Part shown: positions 33,235 through 41,597 of the stretch, in pieces
How positions within the stretch are numbered: position 1 is the stretch's first letter
Layout of the letters: each line of letters begins with the position of its first letter
Assembly: GCF_024171925.1 (NCBI RefSeq)
Contig: NZ_JAMTCO010000015.1
Coordinates: forward strand, 1 to 64,000
DNA length: 64,000 nt
Reading direction: 5' to 3'
Origin: Actinokineospora diospyrosa
Lineage (GTDB): Bacteria; Actinomycetota; Actinomycetes; Mycobacteriales; Pseudonocardiaceae
Notes under the pieces: generated by a model
The model's input: only the letters and a program-made list of their open reading frames with translations
Database searches by the model: none
What the model was told of the DNA's origin: nothing
Made by a program: the position numbers and the translations under genes

Positions 33235-34634
33235 CCGTCGGCTACGACAACGTGCGCACATGGGACGCTGACGCGCTCGAAGCACTGGCGAACACCCTGC
33301 GGGGCAAGCGGGACCAGATCATCGGGTTGCAGGACGAACTCGACAACGCCAGGAAGTTGCCCGACTGGCACGGTTCAGCGGGCGAGAACGCGCGCAACTC
33401 ACTGGGTGACACGCGGAACAAGGCCGAGATCCTGACCGCGGAGCTGTCGGCTGTGGAGCACGCGCTGCAAACCGCGTCCGACGACGTCACCGCCCTGAAA
33501 TCCCGGGTCTGCAACAACGATTCCCTCGCGGCCAGCTACGAGTTCAGCATCGCGCCCGACGGCACCATCATCGACAACAAACCCGTCGACAACAGTCCGC
33601 CGGGATCGCGTTACGAGGCCGAGGAACGCGCGGAGGCCCAACGGCACCGCGCCACCATCCGGCGGCAGTTGGAACAGGAAACGGCGGCGATCCTCACGGC
33701 GGCGAACGGCATCGACGCCACCCTCGCCCGCGTGCTGCACCTCGCGCAGGACGCCAAGATCGACGACGACGGGGCGACCACCCTGGCCGGTGCCAAGACC
33801 GCCGGGGAGATCGACGCCCAGGTGGTCAAGATGGAGCAGTCGCTGCGCGACGCCGGGCTGCTGACCGGGCCGCCCGCGTCCGGCCACTACCGGCAGTGGC
33901 TGGAGAACGCCGTGCGGCGGGGCGTGTCGGTCGACACGATCAAGCAGATGATCACCGACCACCACATCACCCCGGCGGACTTCGCGATCCTCGACCGGAT
34001 GGAGGAGATCCGCGAGGACGAGGACGGCGACGGGACGTTCAAGTCGTACTTCCTGATGCCCACCGACATCAGCGGGGACGACGCCGCCAAGGCGGTGCGG
34101 ATGACCTACATCATGAACGCGGGCACCGACTACGGCACCGAGGGCGAGACCACCGACTTCGCGCCAACCCCGTACGGCTCCGCGGAGCTGCAGCGGATCA
34201 TCGACCGGCAGCGCGCGAACGACTGGAGCTACAACGAGGACGTGGCGTTCGTGCACGGCAACGGCGGCAGGCTGGTGACCACCCCGAACGGCATGATGAT
34301 GGGCCTGGGCGGCAACCTCATCCAGGACCAGTTCAGCCAACGCGGCGGAACCACCTGGGGCGACACGTTCATGCTGAACATCGACAACCCGGCGGACCCA
34401 GCGCAGCTACTGCGGGAGGTGGCGGCCTCAGGCCACACGTGGTACGACGGCGACAGCGGCCCCCAACCAGGCGCCCTCGACATGGACCGACTGCTGCACC
34501 ACGAAGAACGCCACTCCCAGCAATGGGCGCGCGAGGGCTACACCGGTTTCCTCGCCTCCTACGTGTGGGAACAGGTCACCGGCGGCAACGAGACCGAGGA
34601 AGACGCAGGACTATCCGATGGCGGTTACCACTAA
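33231..34634 (+). CDS. WXG-type putative secreted effector with C-terminal HExxH
   Basis: The protein has 467 residues. Residues 1-100 are a WXG100-like helical hairpin with W46-H-G48 in LPDWHGSAGENA. A Cys-containing linker and a second helical region (about 130-220) follow. From about residue 240 the sequence is not of the ESX type. It has IRDEDEDGDG-like acidic words, GNGGRLVTTPNGMMMGLGGNLIQDQ, and near the C-terminus LLHHEERHSQQWAREGYTGFLASYVWEQV. H424-E-E-R-H428 is a zinc-metallopeptidase motif. The layout (WXG head, enzyme tail, downstream lipoprotein) fits a type VII secreted toxin or cell-wall enzyme. No family was recognised for the middle part. Confidence 0.72.
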   Translation: MTVGYDNVRTWDADALEALANTLRGKRDQIIGLQDELDNARKLPDWHGSAGENARNSLGDTRNKAEILTAELSAVEHALQTASDDVTALKSRVCNNDSLAASYEFSIAPDGTIIDNKPVDNSPPGSRYEAEERAEAQRHRATIRRQLEQETAAILTAANGIDATLARVLHLAQDAKIDDDGATTLAGAKTAGEIDAQVVKMEQSLRDAGLLTGPPASGHYRQWLENAVRRGVSVDTIKQMITDHHITPADFAILDRMEEIREDEDGDGTFKSYFLMPTDISGDDAAKAVRMTYIMNAGTDYGTEGETTDFAPTPYGSAELQRIIDRQRANDWSYNEDVAFVHGNGGRLVTTPNGMMMGLGGNLIQDQFSQRGGTTWGDTFMLNIDNPADPAQLLREVAASGHTWYDGDSGPQPGALDMDRLLHHEERHSQQWAREGYTGFLASYVWEQVTGGNETEEDAGLSDGGYH

Positions 34635-35154
34635 CTGGCCGCGCGTCACCTGCGCCGCCCTGCTGCTGGCAGCGGTCGCGGCGTGCGACACCAAGGCCCC
34701 GTACGAACCGTCCCTACCACCGGCGGCGGGCTTCCGCGTCGACAACGGCGTCCTGAAGCTGTGGACCGGCACGCCCTGCGCCGGCGTCACGGGCGTGCGG
34801 TTGATCTTCGACTCCGGCACCTCGAAAAGCACCGAACAGGTCTGGACCGCCCCGCGCCCCGGGGTACCCCTGGAACACCTGGACCTCGTGCGCCCCACCG
34901 CCGACGGCCCCCTCCAGGTCACCAAACCCCTCCCCGCCAACTACGACTGGACCAAAGCCGACTCCCTCGTCTTCTCCATCGACGGCCCCCAAGCCCACGG
35001 CGCCCGAGTCTCGGTCAGCCAGATCCTGACCGAGTCCGCCCAACACCCGCCCGAGACCTACCTCTTCGGCAAAACCGGCTGGCTGGACGCCCCGGCCGTC
35101 GCCCGCGAGAACCAGAAGTCATTCCTCACCATCTGCACCCCCGACCCCGGCTGA
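34618..35154 (+). CDS. lipoprotein, possible immunity partner of the upstream effector
   Basis: There are 178 residues. A lipoprotein signal ends in the lipobox AAVAAC (Cys about 22). The mature domain is beta-rich (RVDNGVLKLWTGTPCAGVTGVRLIFDSG, read in parts), contains Cys in GTPCAG and ICTPDPG that may bridge, and has no known family. Its ATG lies 17 bp inside the end of the effector gene, so the two are translationally coupled, and GCAGGA serves as ribosome site. A surface lipoprotein coupled behind a secreted enzyme is a common layout for immunity proteins. That role is inference. Confidence 0.75.
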   Translation: MAVTTNWPRVTCAALLLAAVAACDTKAPYEPSLPPAAGFRVDNGVLKLWTGTPCAGVTGVRLIFDSGTSKSTEQVWTAPRPGVPLEHLDLVRPTADGPLQVTKPLPANYDWTKADSLVFSIDGPQAHGARVSVSQILTESAQHPPETYLFGKTGWLDAPAVARENQKSFLTICTPDPG

Positions 35155-35157
35155 CCA

Positions 35158-35361
35158 ATGCCCCTCCTCCGCCGCGTCGTACTAGCGCTCCTCATCTGCA
35201 CGGTCGCCCTCATCGCGGTCCTGCTGGGCGAAACAGTGCTCACCGCCACCGGCCTGACCTTCGACCCCCACGGCTACGGCACATTCGCCACGGTTCTCCT
35301 GGCAGCAACCCTCACCCCAGTAGCCCTCTTGCTCTGGCTCCTACACCGCTGGCTCCGCTAA
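35158..35361 (+). CDS. small membrane protein with two TM segments (67 aa)
   Basis: There are 67 residues: RRVVLALLICTVALIAVLLG forms one membrane helix and TVLLAATLTPVALLLWLLHRW a second, joined by a short loop with FDPHGYG. No family is known. It starts 3 bp after the lipoprotein stop. It closes the four-gene cassette that starts at 32941 and may help anchor or protect, together with the lipoprotein. A hairpin (35380-35425) follows and may terminate the transcript. Confidence 0.65.
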   Translation: MPLLRRVVLALLICTVALIAVLLGETVLTATGLTFDPHGYGTFATVLLAATLTPVALLLWLLHRWLR

Positions 35362-35699
35362 CCCGCATTTCGTTTATGTGGCACAGAAGCAGTCCCACAA
35401 CTCCCCGACGTCCCGCTCCTGTGCCAGCAGCCTGCGAAGCAGGTCCACCAACCGTAAGCCCCACCCCCACCCCCCAACCCCGCCGTTTCACCCCCCGCAT
35501 CGGGTAGCAATCCGCGCCACCCCTCGCACAGGACCAGCCACACTTCCCCAGGACGTCCACATGGGCAGGGGCGCGGCCAGGTCGGACAGCGGCCGCGAGG
35601 TTGCGAGCGGAGCAATGGGGTGCGTACCGCAAATAGGCAGGTAAACGGCGTTGATGATCTTGCGCAGCCATCGAGAACCACGCTGACCAGGCAGAAGAG
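35362..35699. other. 338-bp spacer before tRNA-Lys, no gene seen
   Basis: It contains the hairpin at 35380-35425 and a C-rich tract (about 35457-35505, runs of C on the plus strand, hence G-run DNA on the minus). The remainder shows no convincing frame, ribosome site or repeat. Confidence 0.6.
35380..35425 (+). terminator. hairpin after the WXG-effector cassette
   Basis: GGCACAGAAGC (35380-35390) pairs with GCTCCTGTGCC (35415-35425) with one mismatch and a 24-nt loop. It begins 18 bp after the last stop of the cassette. It has no U-tract. It shares its arm with the hairpin at 30998, so it may be a repeat rather than a dedicated terminator. Confidence 0.4.
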
Positions 35700-35772
35700 T
35701 GGGCCGCCTGGGGCTCGAACCCAGAACCTACGGATTAAAAGTCCGCAGCTCTACCAATTGAGCTAACGGCCC
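35700..35772 (-). tRNA. tRNA-Lys (anticodon UUU)
   Basis: Read on the minus strand, the 73-nt gene folds into a full cloverleaf. The 7-bp acceptor stem GGGCCGT/GCGGCCC ends in a T-G wobble, the D arm is GCTC/GAGC, and the anticodon stem GCGGA/TCCGT encloses loop CTTTTAA with anticodon TTT. The T arm is CTGGG/CCCAG with loop TTCGAGC, and the discriminator is A. CCA is not encoded. It is flanked by two G/C-run tracts. Confidence 0.96.
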
Positions 35773-36023
35773 AGGGGGCCGAGTGTAGCGGCTGGGGTGG
35801 GGGCGGTTGGGGGGTGGCGGACGGGTGGGATGGGGGTGGTGTGGGTCACAGGGATGGGCTCAGGGCGGGTACGGGGTGGGGTCGGGTGGTTGTGGAGAGT
35901 GAGTGCGGGGGTGGGAAACGGCCAAAGCGGGGTTGGTTTCGGCCATTTTCGGGGCGGGGAACTAAGTTGGTTGACCGGAGCGGAAGGCAGGTGAAAGGCT
36001 CCCGCCGAAAAGGGAGGTCTGGG

Positions 36024-36962
36024 GTGGATCGGCGAACAATGGCGGCTGCGGTTACTACCGCAATCCTGTGGGCTTCGGCGTTTGTGGTGATCCGGGACGC
36101 GGCTCCGCACTTTTCCGCGGGGGCGTTGGCGGAGGGTCGGCTGCTCAGCGGGGCGGTGGCGTTGCTGCTGCTCCTGGGCCTGCGGCGGGAGGGGCTGCCG
36201 GGGCGGGGGGCTTGGCCGGGGATCATCGGGTCGGGGGTGTTGTGGTTCGGCGGCTACATGGTCGTTTTGAACTGGGGCGAGAAGTTGGTCGACGCCGGTA
36301 CCGCCGCGATGCTGGTGAATATCGGGCCTATTTTGATCGCCTTGCTCGGGGGTTGGCTTCTGCAAGAGGGATTCCCGCCTCGGCTATTGCTGGGGTTGGG
36401 GGTTTCCTTCACCGGCGCGATCGTCGTTGGCGTGTCCTCCTCGGGGACCGGTAGTTCCTCGATGCTGGGCATCGGGCTGTGCGTGCTCGCGGCGGTGACC
36501 TACGCCGCCGGGGTGGTGCTGCAGAAGCCCGCCCTGCGGCACGGGACCGCCTTGCAGGTCACGACCTTCGGGTGCGTCATCGGGGCCGTCGCCACCTTGC
36601 CGTTCTCGGGGCAGTTGATCGCGGACCTGCAGACGGCGCCGGTCAGTTCGACGATCGGGATGGTGTACCTGGGCCTCTTCCCCACGGCGCTGGCGTTCTA
36701 CACGTGGGCGTACGCGCTCTCGCGGACGACCGCGGGCCGGATGGGGGCCACCACCTACGTCGTGCCCGCGCTGGTGCTGCTGATGTCCTGGCTGTTCCTC
36801 GGGGAGGTCCCGGCCGCGCTCACGCTGGTCGGCGGGGCGCTGTGCCTGCTGGGTGTCGCCGTGTCACGGAGCAGGGGCAGGGACGCGGACACGGGCACGG
36901 GCACCGTGCAGGCCTCACCCGTTCGGCTCACGCGAACGCGCACAGATGGCGATGTGATCTAG
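36024..36962 (+). CDS. EamA/DMT-family transporter
   Basis: The gene encodes 312 residues and ten membrane segments in two EamA repeats (about 5-140 and 150-285). ILWASAFVVIRDAAPHFSAGALA opens the first repeat and VYLGLFPTALAFYTWAYALSRTTAGRMG the second, both classic RhaT/EamA motifs. These carriers export amino acids, sugars or drugs. The specificity is unknown. GTG 36024 has AGGGAGG 6 nt upstream and is preferred to a long G-rich upstream extension. The C-terminal 35 residues are a charged cytosolic tail. It stands divergent from tRNA-Lys. Confidence 0.88.
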   Translation: MDRRTMAAAVTTAILWASAFVVIRDAAPHFSAGALAEGRLLSGAVALLLLLGLRREGLPGRGAWPGIIGSGVLWFGGYMVVLNWGEKLVDAGTAAMLVNIGPILIALLGGWLLQEGFPPRLLLGLGVSFTGAIVVGVSSSGTGSSSMLGIGLCVLAAVTYAAGVVLQKPALRHGTALQVTTFGCVIGAVATLPFSGQLIADLQTAPVSSTIGMVYLGLFPTALAFYTWAYALSRTTAGRMGATTYVVPALVLLMSWLFLGEVPAALTLVGGALCLLGVAVSRSRGRDADTGTGTVQASPVRLTRTRTDGDVI

Positions 36963-37000
36963 CTTGAGCACCCACCCAGTGATCTAGAGAGGGGCCAGCG

Positions 37001-37816
37001 ATGTCCGACCAGCGCGAGCGGGCCGAGGCGTTCGCCGAGTTGCACCGCGGCCCGGGGGCCTTCGTCCTGGCCAACGCGTGGGACGCGGGGACGGCGCGGG
37101 TGTTGTCCGGGTTGGGGTTCCGGGCGCTGGCCACGACCAGCGCCGGGCTGGCCTTCGGGCTGGGCCGCGCGGACGGGGCGGGGCTGGTGAGCCGGGCGGA
37201 GGCGCTGGCCAACGCCGGGGCGGTCATCTCGGCGACCGAGCTACCCGTGTCGGCCGACCTGGAGAACGGGTTCGGAGACCGGCCGGAGGACGCCGCCGAG
37301 ACGATCCGGCTCGCCGCCGAGGTGGGGCTGGTCGGCGGGTCCATCGAGGACGTGAGCGACGGCAAGATCTACGACTTCGACCTGGCCGTCGAGCGGATCG
37401 CCGCGGCGGTCGAGGCAGCCAGGGCGCAGCCGTTCCCGTTCACGCTGACCGCCCGCGCCGAGAACTACCTGAACGGCAGACCCGACCTCGACGACACGAT
37501 CCGCAGGCTCCAGGCCTTCGCCGAGGCCGGTGCCGACGTGCTCTACGCGCCCGGCCTGCCGGACCTGGACTCGATCAAGGCCGTCTGCGCCGCGGTGGAC
37601 AAGCCGGTCAACGTGCTGGCGGCGGGCCCGGCGGCGCGCTGCTCGGTCAGCAAGCTCGGCCAGCTCGGCGCCCGCCGGATCAGCCTCGGCTCCGCGCTGC
37701 CCAGGGCCGCCCTCACCGCAGCCGTGCTGGCCGCCCAGGAGATCGCCGAGTCCGGCACCTTCACGCTGACCACCGGCGCCATGACCTACGCGCAAGCCGA
37801 CGCCCTGATCGACTGA
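37001..37816 (+). CDS. isocitrate lyase/PEP mutase-superfamily enzyme
   Basis: There are 271 residues of the ICL/PEPM TIM barrel. LANAWDAGTARVLSGLGFRALATTSAGLAF holds the substrate-binding Thr-Thr-Ser. VSADLENGFGDRPEDAAETIRLA carries the catalytic Asp/Glu metal ligands, GSIEDVSDG follows, and TARAENYL the Arg-Glu pair. The catalytic Cys of isocitrate lyase (KKCGH) is absent at the gate loop, so 2-methylisocitrate/isocitrate lyase activity is doubtful. Carboxyvinyl-phosphonate mutase or oxaloacetate hydrolase type chemistry is possible. It lies 13 bp before the saccharopine-type genes on the same strand and may belong to their operon. Confidence 0.85.
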   Translation: MSDQRERAEAFAELHRGPGAFVLANAWDAGTARVLSGLGFRALATTSAGLAFGLGRADGAGLVSRAEALANAGAVISATELPVSADLENGFGDRPEDAAETIRLAAEVGLVGGSIEDVSDGKIYDFDLAVERIAAAVEAARAQPFPFTLTARAENYLNGRPDLDDTIRRLQAFAEAGADVLYAPGLPDLDSIKAVCAAVDKPVNVLAAGPAARCSVSKLGQLGARRISLGSALPRAALTAAVLAAQEIAESGTFTLTTGAMTYAQADALID

Positions 37817-37829
37817 CGGAGGACGCCGA

Positions 37830-38858
37830 ATGACCCACCTGTGGATGCGGCACGAGGTGCGAACCACCGAACGCCGCGCCCCGATCACGCCCGCGGACGC
37901 CCGAACCCTGGTGGACGCCGGGGTCGAGGTGACCGTCGAGCGGTCCCCGCAGCGCGTGTTCCCCATCGAGGACTACGCCGCGGCGGGGTGCGACACAGCC
38001 GAGGCGGGGTCCTGGGTGGACGCACCTGACGACGCCTACATCGTCGGACTCAAGGAATTGCCAGAAGCCCCAAGCGAACTGCGCCACCAGCATGTCTACT
38101 TCGGACACGCCTACAAGGGCCAGCACGGCGCAGCCACCTTGCTCAACCGCTTCACCTCCGGCGGTGGCGCGCTCCTGGACGTGGAGTACCTGACCGACGA
38201 GAACGGCCGCAGGCTCGCCGCGTTCGGCTACTGGGCCGGTTACGTCGGCGCCGCGCTCGCCGTCCTGCACCTGCGCGGGAAGCTCACCACGCCGCTCACC
38301 CCGACCACCCGCGAAGACCTCGACGCCGCACTCCAGGGCGGCGACGACACCCGCGCCATCGTGGTCGGCGCCCTCGGTCGCAGCGGCCGAGGCGCCCTCG
38401 ACGCACTGGCCGTCGCCGGGATCGACGCGACCGGTTGGGACCTCGAAGAGACGCGCAGCCTGGACAAGCCCGTCCTCCTCGCGCACGACCTGCTGGTCAA
38501 TACGGTCCTCACCACCACCCCGGTCCCGCCGTTCGTCACCGAGGCCGACCTCGACGCGCCCGGTCGCGAGCTCGCGGTGATCTCCGACGTGACCTGCGAC
38601 GTCACCTCAGACTGCAACATCCTGCCGATCTACGACCGGATCACCGACTGGGACGAGCCCGCTAGGCGGCTGCGCGCGGACAAGCCGGTCGACATCATCG
38701 CCATCGACAACCTGCCGTCGCTGCTGCCGAAGGAGGCGAGCGTGGCGTTCTCCGCCGACCTGCTCCCGCTCCTGCGCAACCTCGACGGCGGCGCCGAATG
38801 GGCGCGCGCACTGGAACACTTCCGCACCGCTGTGGCGAAGGAGGCCGTCAATGGCTGA
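37830..38858 (+). CDS. saccharopine dehydrogenase-like protein (LYS1 type, NAD+, L-lysine forming)
   Basis: There are 342 residues. The N-terminal alanine-dehydrogenase-like domain starts HLWMRHEVRTTERRAPITPADA, as in LYS1 and AASS reductase domains, with ERSPQRVFPIEDY following. The Rossmann part has VVGALGRSGRGALD and DLEETRSLDKPVLLAHDLLVNTVL. DVTCDVTSDCNILPIYDRIT is highly characteristic of fungal-type saccharopine dehydrogenase. The reaction would interconvert lysine + 2-oxoglutarate and saccharopine. Its stop overlaps the start of the second reductase gene by 8 bp, so the two act together. Confidence 0.85.
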   Translation: MTHLWMRHEVRTTERRAPITPADARTLVDAGVEVTVERSPQRVFPIEDYAAAGCDTAEAGSWVDAPDDAYIVGLKELPEAPSELRHQHVYFGHAYKGQHGAATLLNRFTSGGGALLDVEYLTDENGRRLAAFGYWAGYVGAALAVLHLRGKLTTPLTPTTREDLDAALQGGDDTRAIVVGALGRSGRGALDALAVAGIDATGWDLEETRSLDKPVLLAHDLLVNTVLTTTPVPPFVTEADLDAPGRELAVISDVTCDVTSDCNILPIYDRITDWDEPARRLRADKPVDIIAIDNLPSLLPKEASVAFSADLLPLLRNLDGGAEWARALEHFRTAVAKEAVNG

Positions 38859-39951
38859 CACCGTGCACTGGGTCGGCACCGGCCTGTCCACCGGCAGCGG
38901 TGTCCGCATCCTCGCCGACACGACCAACGTCGTCCTCTATGGACGGACGCAGGACAAGGCCGCGGCGTGCATCGACCGCCTGGGCCTCACCGGCAAAGTC
39001 ACCCCTCGCGCGCTCGACGCGCTGGACCCCGAGCGCGGTGACGTCGTCGTCTCCATGTTGCCCGCGACCGAGCACGTCCGGCTCCTGAAACTGTGCCTGG
39101 CCAACGGTTCCCACTACGCCAACACCAGCTACGTCTCCGACGAGATCGCCGGTTACGCCGAAGCCGCCCGCGACGCGAACATCGTGCTGCTGACCGAAGC
39201 CGGTCTCGACCCCGGCATCGATCACCTGCTCGCCCACGACCTGGTCGCCCGCGCGGAGGTCGACGGCCCGGCGACAGCGGCGTTCACCTCGTACTGCGGT
39301 GGTATCCCCGCCGTGCCCAACGAGTTCCGGTACCGGTTCAGCTGGGCGCCGCGCGGCGTGCTGACCGCCCTGCTCTCCCCTGCCCGCTACATCGAGAACG
39401 GCGAGCCCACCGTGGCCGAGCGGCCGTGGGAGGCGACCACGGCGCACGAGCTGGGCGGCGAGCGGTTCGAGGCGTACCCCAACCGCGACAGCCTGCCGTT
39501 CGTCGAGCAGTACCACCTGCCGGGCCAGTGGCGGCTGGAGCGGTTCGTCCGCGGCACGCTGCGGCTCGACGGCTGGCTGGACGCGTGGGCACCGGTGTTC
39601 GCCGAGCTGCGCGACCCCGATCCCGACCGGATCACCGCGCTCGCCGCCGACCTGGCCGCCCGCCACCCGACGACCGAGACCGACCGGGACCGCGTCGTGC
39701 TCGCCGTCGCGCTCGCGGTGCGCGGCGACGACGGCACGCGGTGGTCGGGTGAGTACCTGCTCGACCTGGTCGGCGACGAGCACGACAGCGCGATGGCCCG
39801 CCTGGTGTCGACCCCGCTGGCCGTCGGGGTCGGCGAGATCCTGTCCGGCGCGCTGACCCCGGGGCTGCACCGCGCCGCCGAGGGCGCGGAGGCGTCGACG
39901 CGGTGGCTGGCCGCGCTAAACCGGTACGGGATCACGGCGCGTTTTCGCTAG
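38851..39951 (+). CDS. saccharopine dehydrogenase/reductase-like protein (LYS9 type)
   Basis: There are 366 residues. An N-terminal Rossmann domain (HWVGTGLSTGSGVRILAD, VVLYGRTQDKAAACIDRL) is followed by MLPATEHVRLLKLCLANGSHYANTSYVSDEI (in parts). LTEAGLDPGIDHLLAHDL then leads to the substrate domain with FTSYCGGIPAVPNEFRYRFSWAPRGVLTALL (in parts), all hallmarks of glutamate-forming saccharopine dehydrogenases. It would convert saccharopine to glutamate and aminoadipate semialdehyde. With the preceding gene it makes a complete lysine-saccharopine module in either direction. The ATG lies inside the end of the upstream gene (8-bp overlap). Confidence 0.87.
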   Translation: MADTVHWVGTGLSTGSGVRILADTTNVVLYGRTQDKAAACIDRLGLTGKVTPRALDALDPERGDVVVSMLPATEHVRLLKLCLANGSHYANTSYVSDEIAGYAEAARDANIVLLTEAGLDPGIDHLLAHDLVARAEVDGPATAAFTSYCGGIPAVPNEFRYRFSWAPRGVLTALLSPARYIENGEPTVAERPWEATTAHELGGERFEAYPNRDSLPFVEQYHLPGQWRLERFVRGTLRLDGWLDAWAPVFAELRDPDPDRITALAADLAARHPTTETDRDRVVLAVALAVRGDDGTRWSGEYLLDLVGDEHDSAMARLVSTPLAVGVGEILSGALTPGLHRAAEGAEASTRWLAALNRYGITARFR

Positions 39952-39960
39952 CTTCCCCCG

Positions 39961-40851
39961 ATGCACGGAACTGAGGTGTGGCATTCGGCGCAGTGGCAGG
40001 CCGGGGCCCAGGAATGGCTTGACGAGCGGCTGGCCGGTGCCGGGATCACCCGGACCGGCCCGCTGACCGAGCACAAGGTGCGCTCCTGGGCGGCGGTCCT
40101 GACCGCGCCGACCACCTCGGGACCGGTGTGGTTCAAGGCAACCGCGCCGGGAACCGCCGCCGAGGTCGGGCTCTACGAGATCCTGCGCGCGGTGGTGCCC
40201 GACCGGGTGCTGGCGCCGATCGCGACCGACACGACCCGCGGCTGGCTCGTGCTGCCCGACGGCGGACCCACGCTGACCGAGCAGCATGAAATCATCGAAT
40301 TCCTGCCCCTGTACGGACAGTTGCAGCGCGACCTCGCCGCGCACACGGACGCGATGCTGGCGGCGGGCGTCACCGACATGCGCCCCGCGCGGCTGCCGGA
40401 GCGGTTCGCCGAGGCGCTCGCGGTGATCGACGACGTCCCACCGGACATCGCCGCGATGGGTCCGCAGGTGACCCGGTGGTGCGAGCGGTTGGCCCAATCA
40501 CCGGTGCCGGTGAGCCTCGACCACAACGACCTGCATGCGGGGAACTTCTTGCGGGGCGGGCGGTTCTACGACTGGGGCGACGCCGTGATCGCCCACCCGT
40601 TCGCCTCGATGCTGGTCCCGTTCTCGCTCGTCGGCGATGACCACACCCGCGCCCGCGACGCCTACCTGGAGCCGTTCACCGACCTCGCGCCGCGCGCCGA
40701 GCTGGTCGCCGACCTCGACCTGGCCTGCCGGGTCGGCAAGATCGCCCGCGCGCTCACCTGGCACCGGGCCATCAACGGCGAGCCGAGCCCGTTCGCCGAC
40801 GCGCCGAGGGCCCACTTGGTTGCTTTGGCCAAACCGTCCTTTTTCGACTAG
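39961..40851 (+). CDS. APH-family phosphotransferase
   Basis: This 296-residue kinase-like protein has the aminoglycoside-phosphotransferase/choline-kinase motif VSLDHNDLHAGNFLRGGRFYDWGDAVIAHPF (read in parts), giving the catalytic Asp in HNDLH and the metal-binding Asp in YDWGD. The N-terminal lobe has VWFKATAPGTAAEVGLYEIL with the ATP-contact Lys and Glu. The substrate is unknown; amino sugars, homoserine-type molecules or tRNA-like targets are all reported for the family. It starts 9 bp after the saccharopine reductase stop and may be part of the same operon. Confidence 0.82.
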   Translation: MHGTEVWHSAQWQAGAQEWLDERLAGAGITRTGPLTEHKVRSWAAVLTAPTTSGPVWFKATAPGTAAEVGLYEILRAVVPDRVLAPIATDTTRGWLVLPDGGPTLTEQHEIIEFLPLYGQLQRDLAAHTDAMLAAGVTDMRPARLPERFAEALAVIDDVPPDIAAMGPQVTRWCERLAQSPVPVSLDHNDLHAGNFLRGGRFYDWGDAVIAHPFASMLVPFSLVGDDHTRARDAYLEPFTDLAPRAELVADLDLACRVGKIARALTWHRAINGEPSPFADAPRAHLVALAKPSFFD

Positions 40852-40929
40852 TTCGCCACTACGATCCCCGGAACCGCGTCGGGGTGATGGCCGTCTATCC
40901 CGATAACTTCAAGCCGCAGAGGGGTAGAC

Positions 40930-41592
40930 ATGGCGGACATCGAGTATCGCTTCGGCACCGGGGAGAGCGCCCCGAACGTGCACCACGGCGAGGCCAACGT
41001 GGACGTCGACGGCGACGGGACCAACGACGCGATCGCGGTCGACTTCGACGGCGACGGCCGCTACGACGACCGCATGTGGGACTCCGACGGTGACGGCGTC
41101 GCCGACACCGCGCTGCTGGACTACAACGACGACGGCGTCGCCGAGTCCGCCTACAACGACCCGACCGGTCTGGGCACCTGGAACGAGAAGGGCATCGGCG
41201 GCGACGAGTCCGGCGACCTGCCGCCCGCGCACCCGACCACGTCCGACCAGACCCAGGACGTCCCCTCCGACGTCCCCGAGGACACCTCCACGACCACCAC
41301 AGACGCGCCGCCCGCGGACGACCAGACCCAGGACGTCCCCTCGGACGTGCCCGAGGACGACGGCGCCGACCTGCCGCCCGCGCACCCGACCACCGACGAG
41401 CCCGCCGGTGACGAGCAGATCGAGGACGGCGGCTTCGAGAACCAGCCCGGCGACGACGACGCGGTGGTCGAGGAGGAGCCCTACGACGACGGCACCCTCG
41501 AGGACTCCGGCGTCGACGACGGCTACGACTCGTGCTCCCCGGACTCGTCCTCCGAGGCGACCGTGTCGGACTGGTACTCCGAACTCTCGTGA
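40930..41592 (+). CDS. acidic protein with four DxDxDG repeats and duplicated Pro/Asp linker
   Basis: The product has 220 residues and is strongly acidic. Residues about 20-80 hold four calcium-loop-like repeats (DVDGDGTND, DFDGDGRYDD, DSDGDGVAD, DYNDDGVAE), as in dockerin/TSP3-type EF loops. A low-complexity region follows in which the words TQDVPSDVPED and DLPPAHPTT each occur twice, about 70-120 residues apart, then an acidic tail ending DWYSELS. There is no signal peptide. Similar proteins are common in Pseudonocardiaceae but uncharacterised. AGAGGG precedes the ATG. A strong terminator-like hairpin follows at 41598. Confidence 0.75.
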   Translation: MADIEYRFGTGESAPNVHHGEANVDVDGDGTNDAIAVDFDGDGRYDDRMWDSDGDGVADTALLDYNDDGVAESAYNDPTGLGTWNEKGIGGDESGDLPPAHPTTSDQTQDVPSDVPEDTSTTTTDAPPADDQTQDVPSDVPEDDGADLPPAHPTTDEPAGDEQIEDGGFENQPGDDDAVVEEEPYDDGTLEDSGVDDGYDSCSPDSSSEATVSDWYSELS

Positions 41593-41597
41593 CCCGG

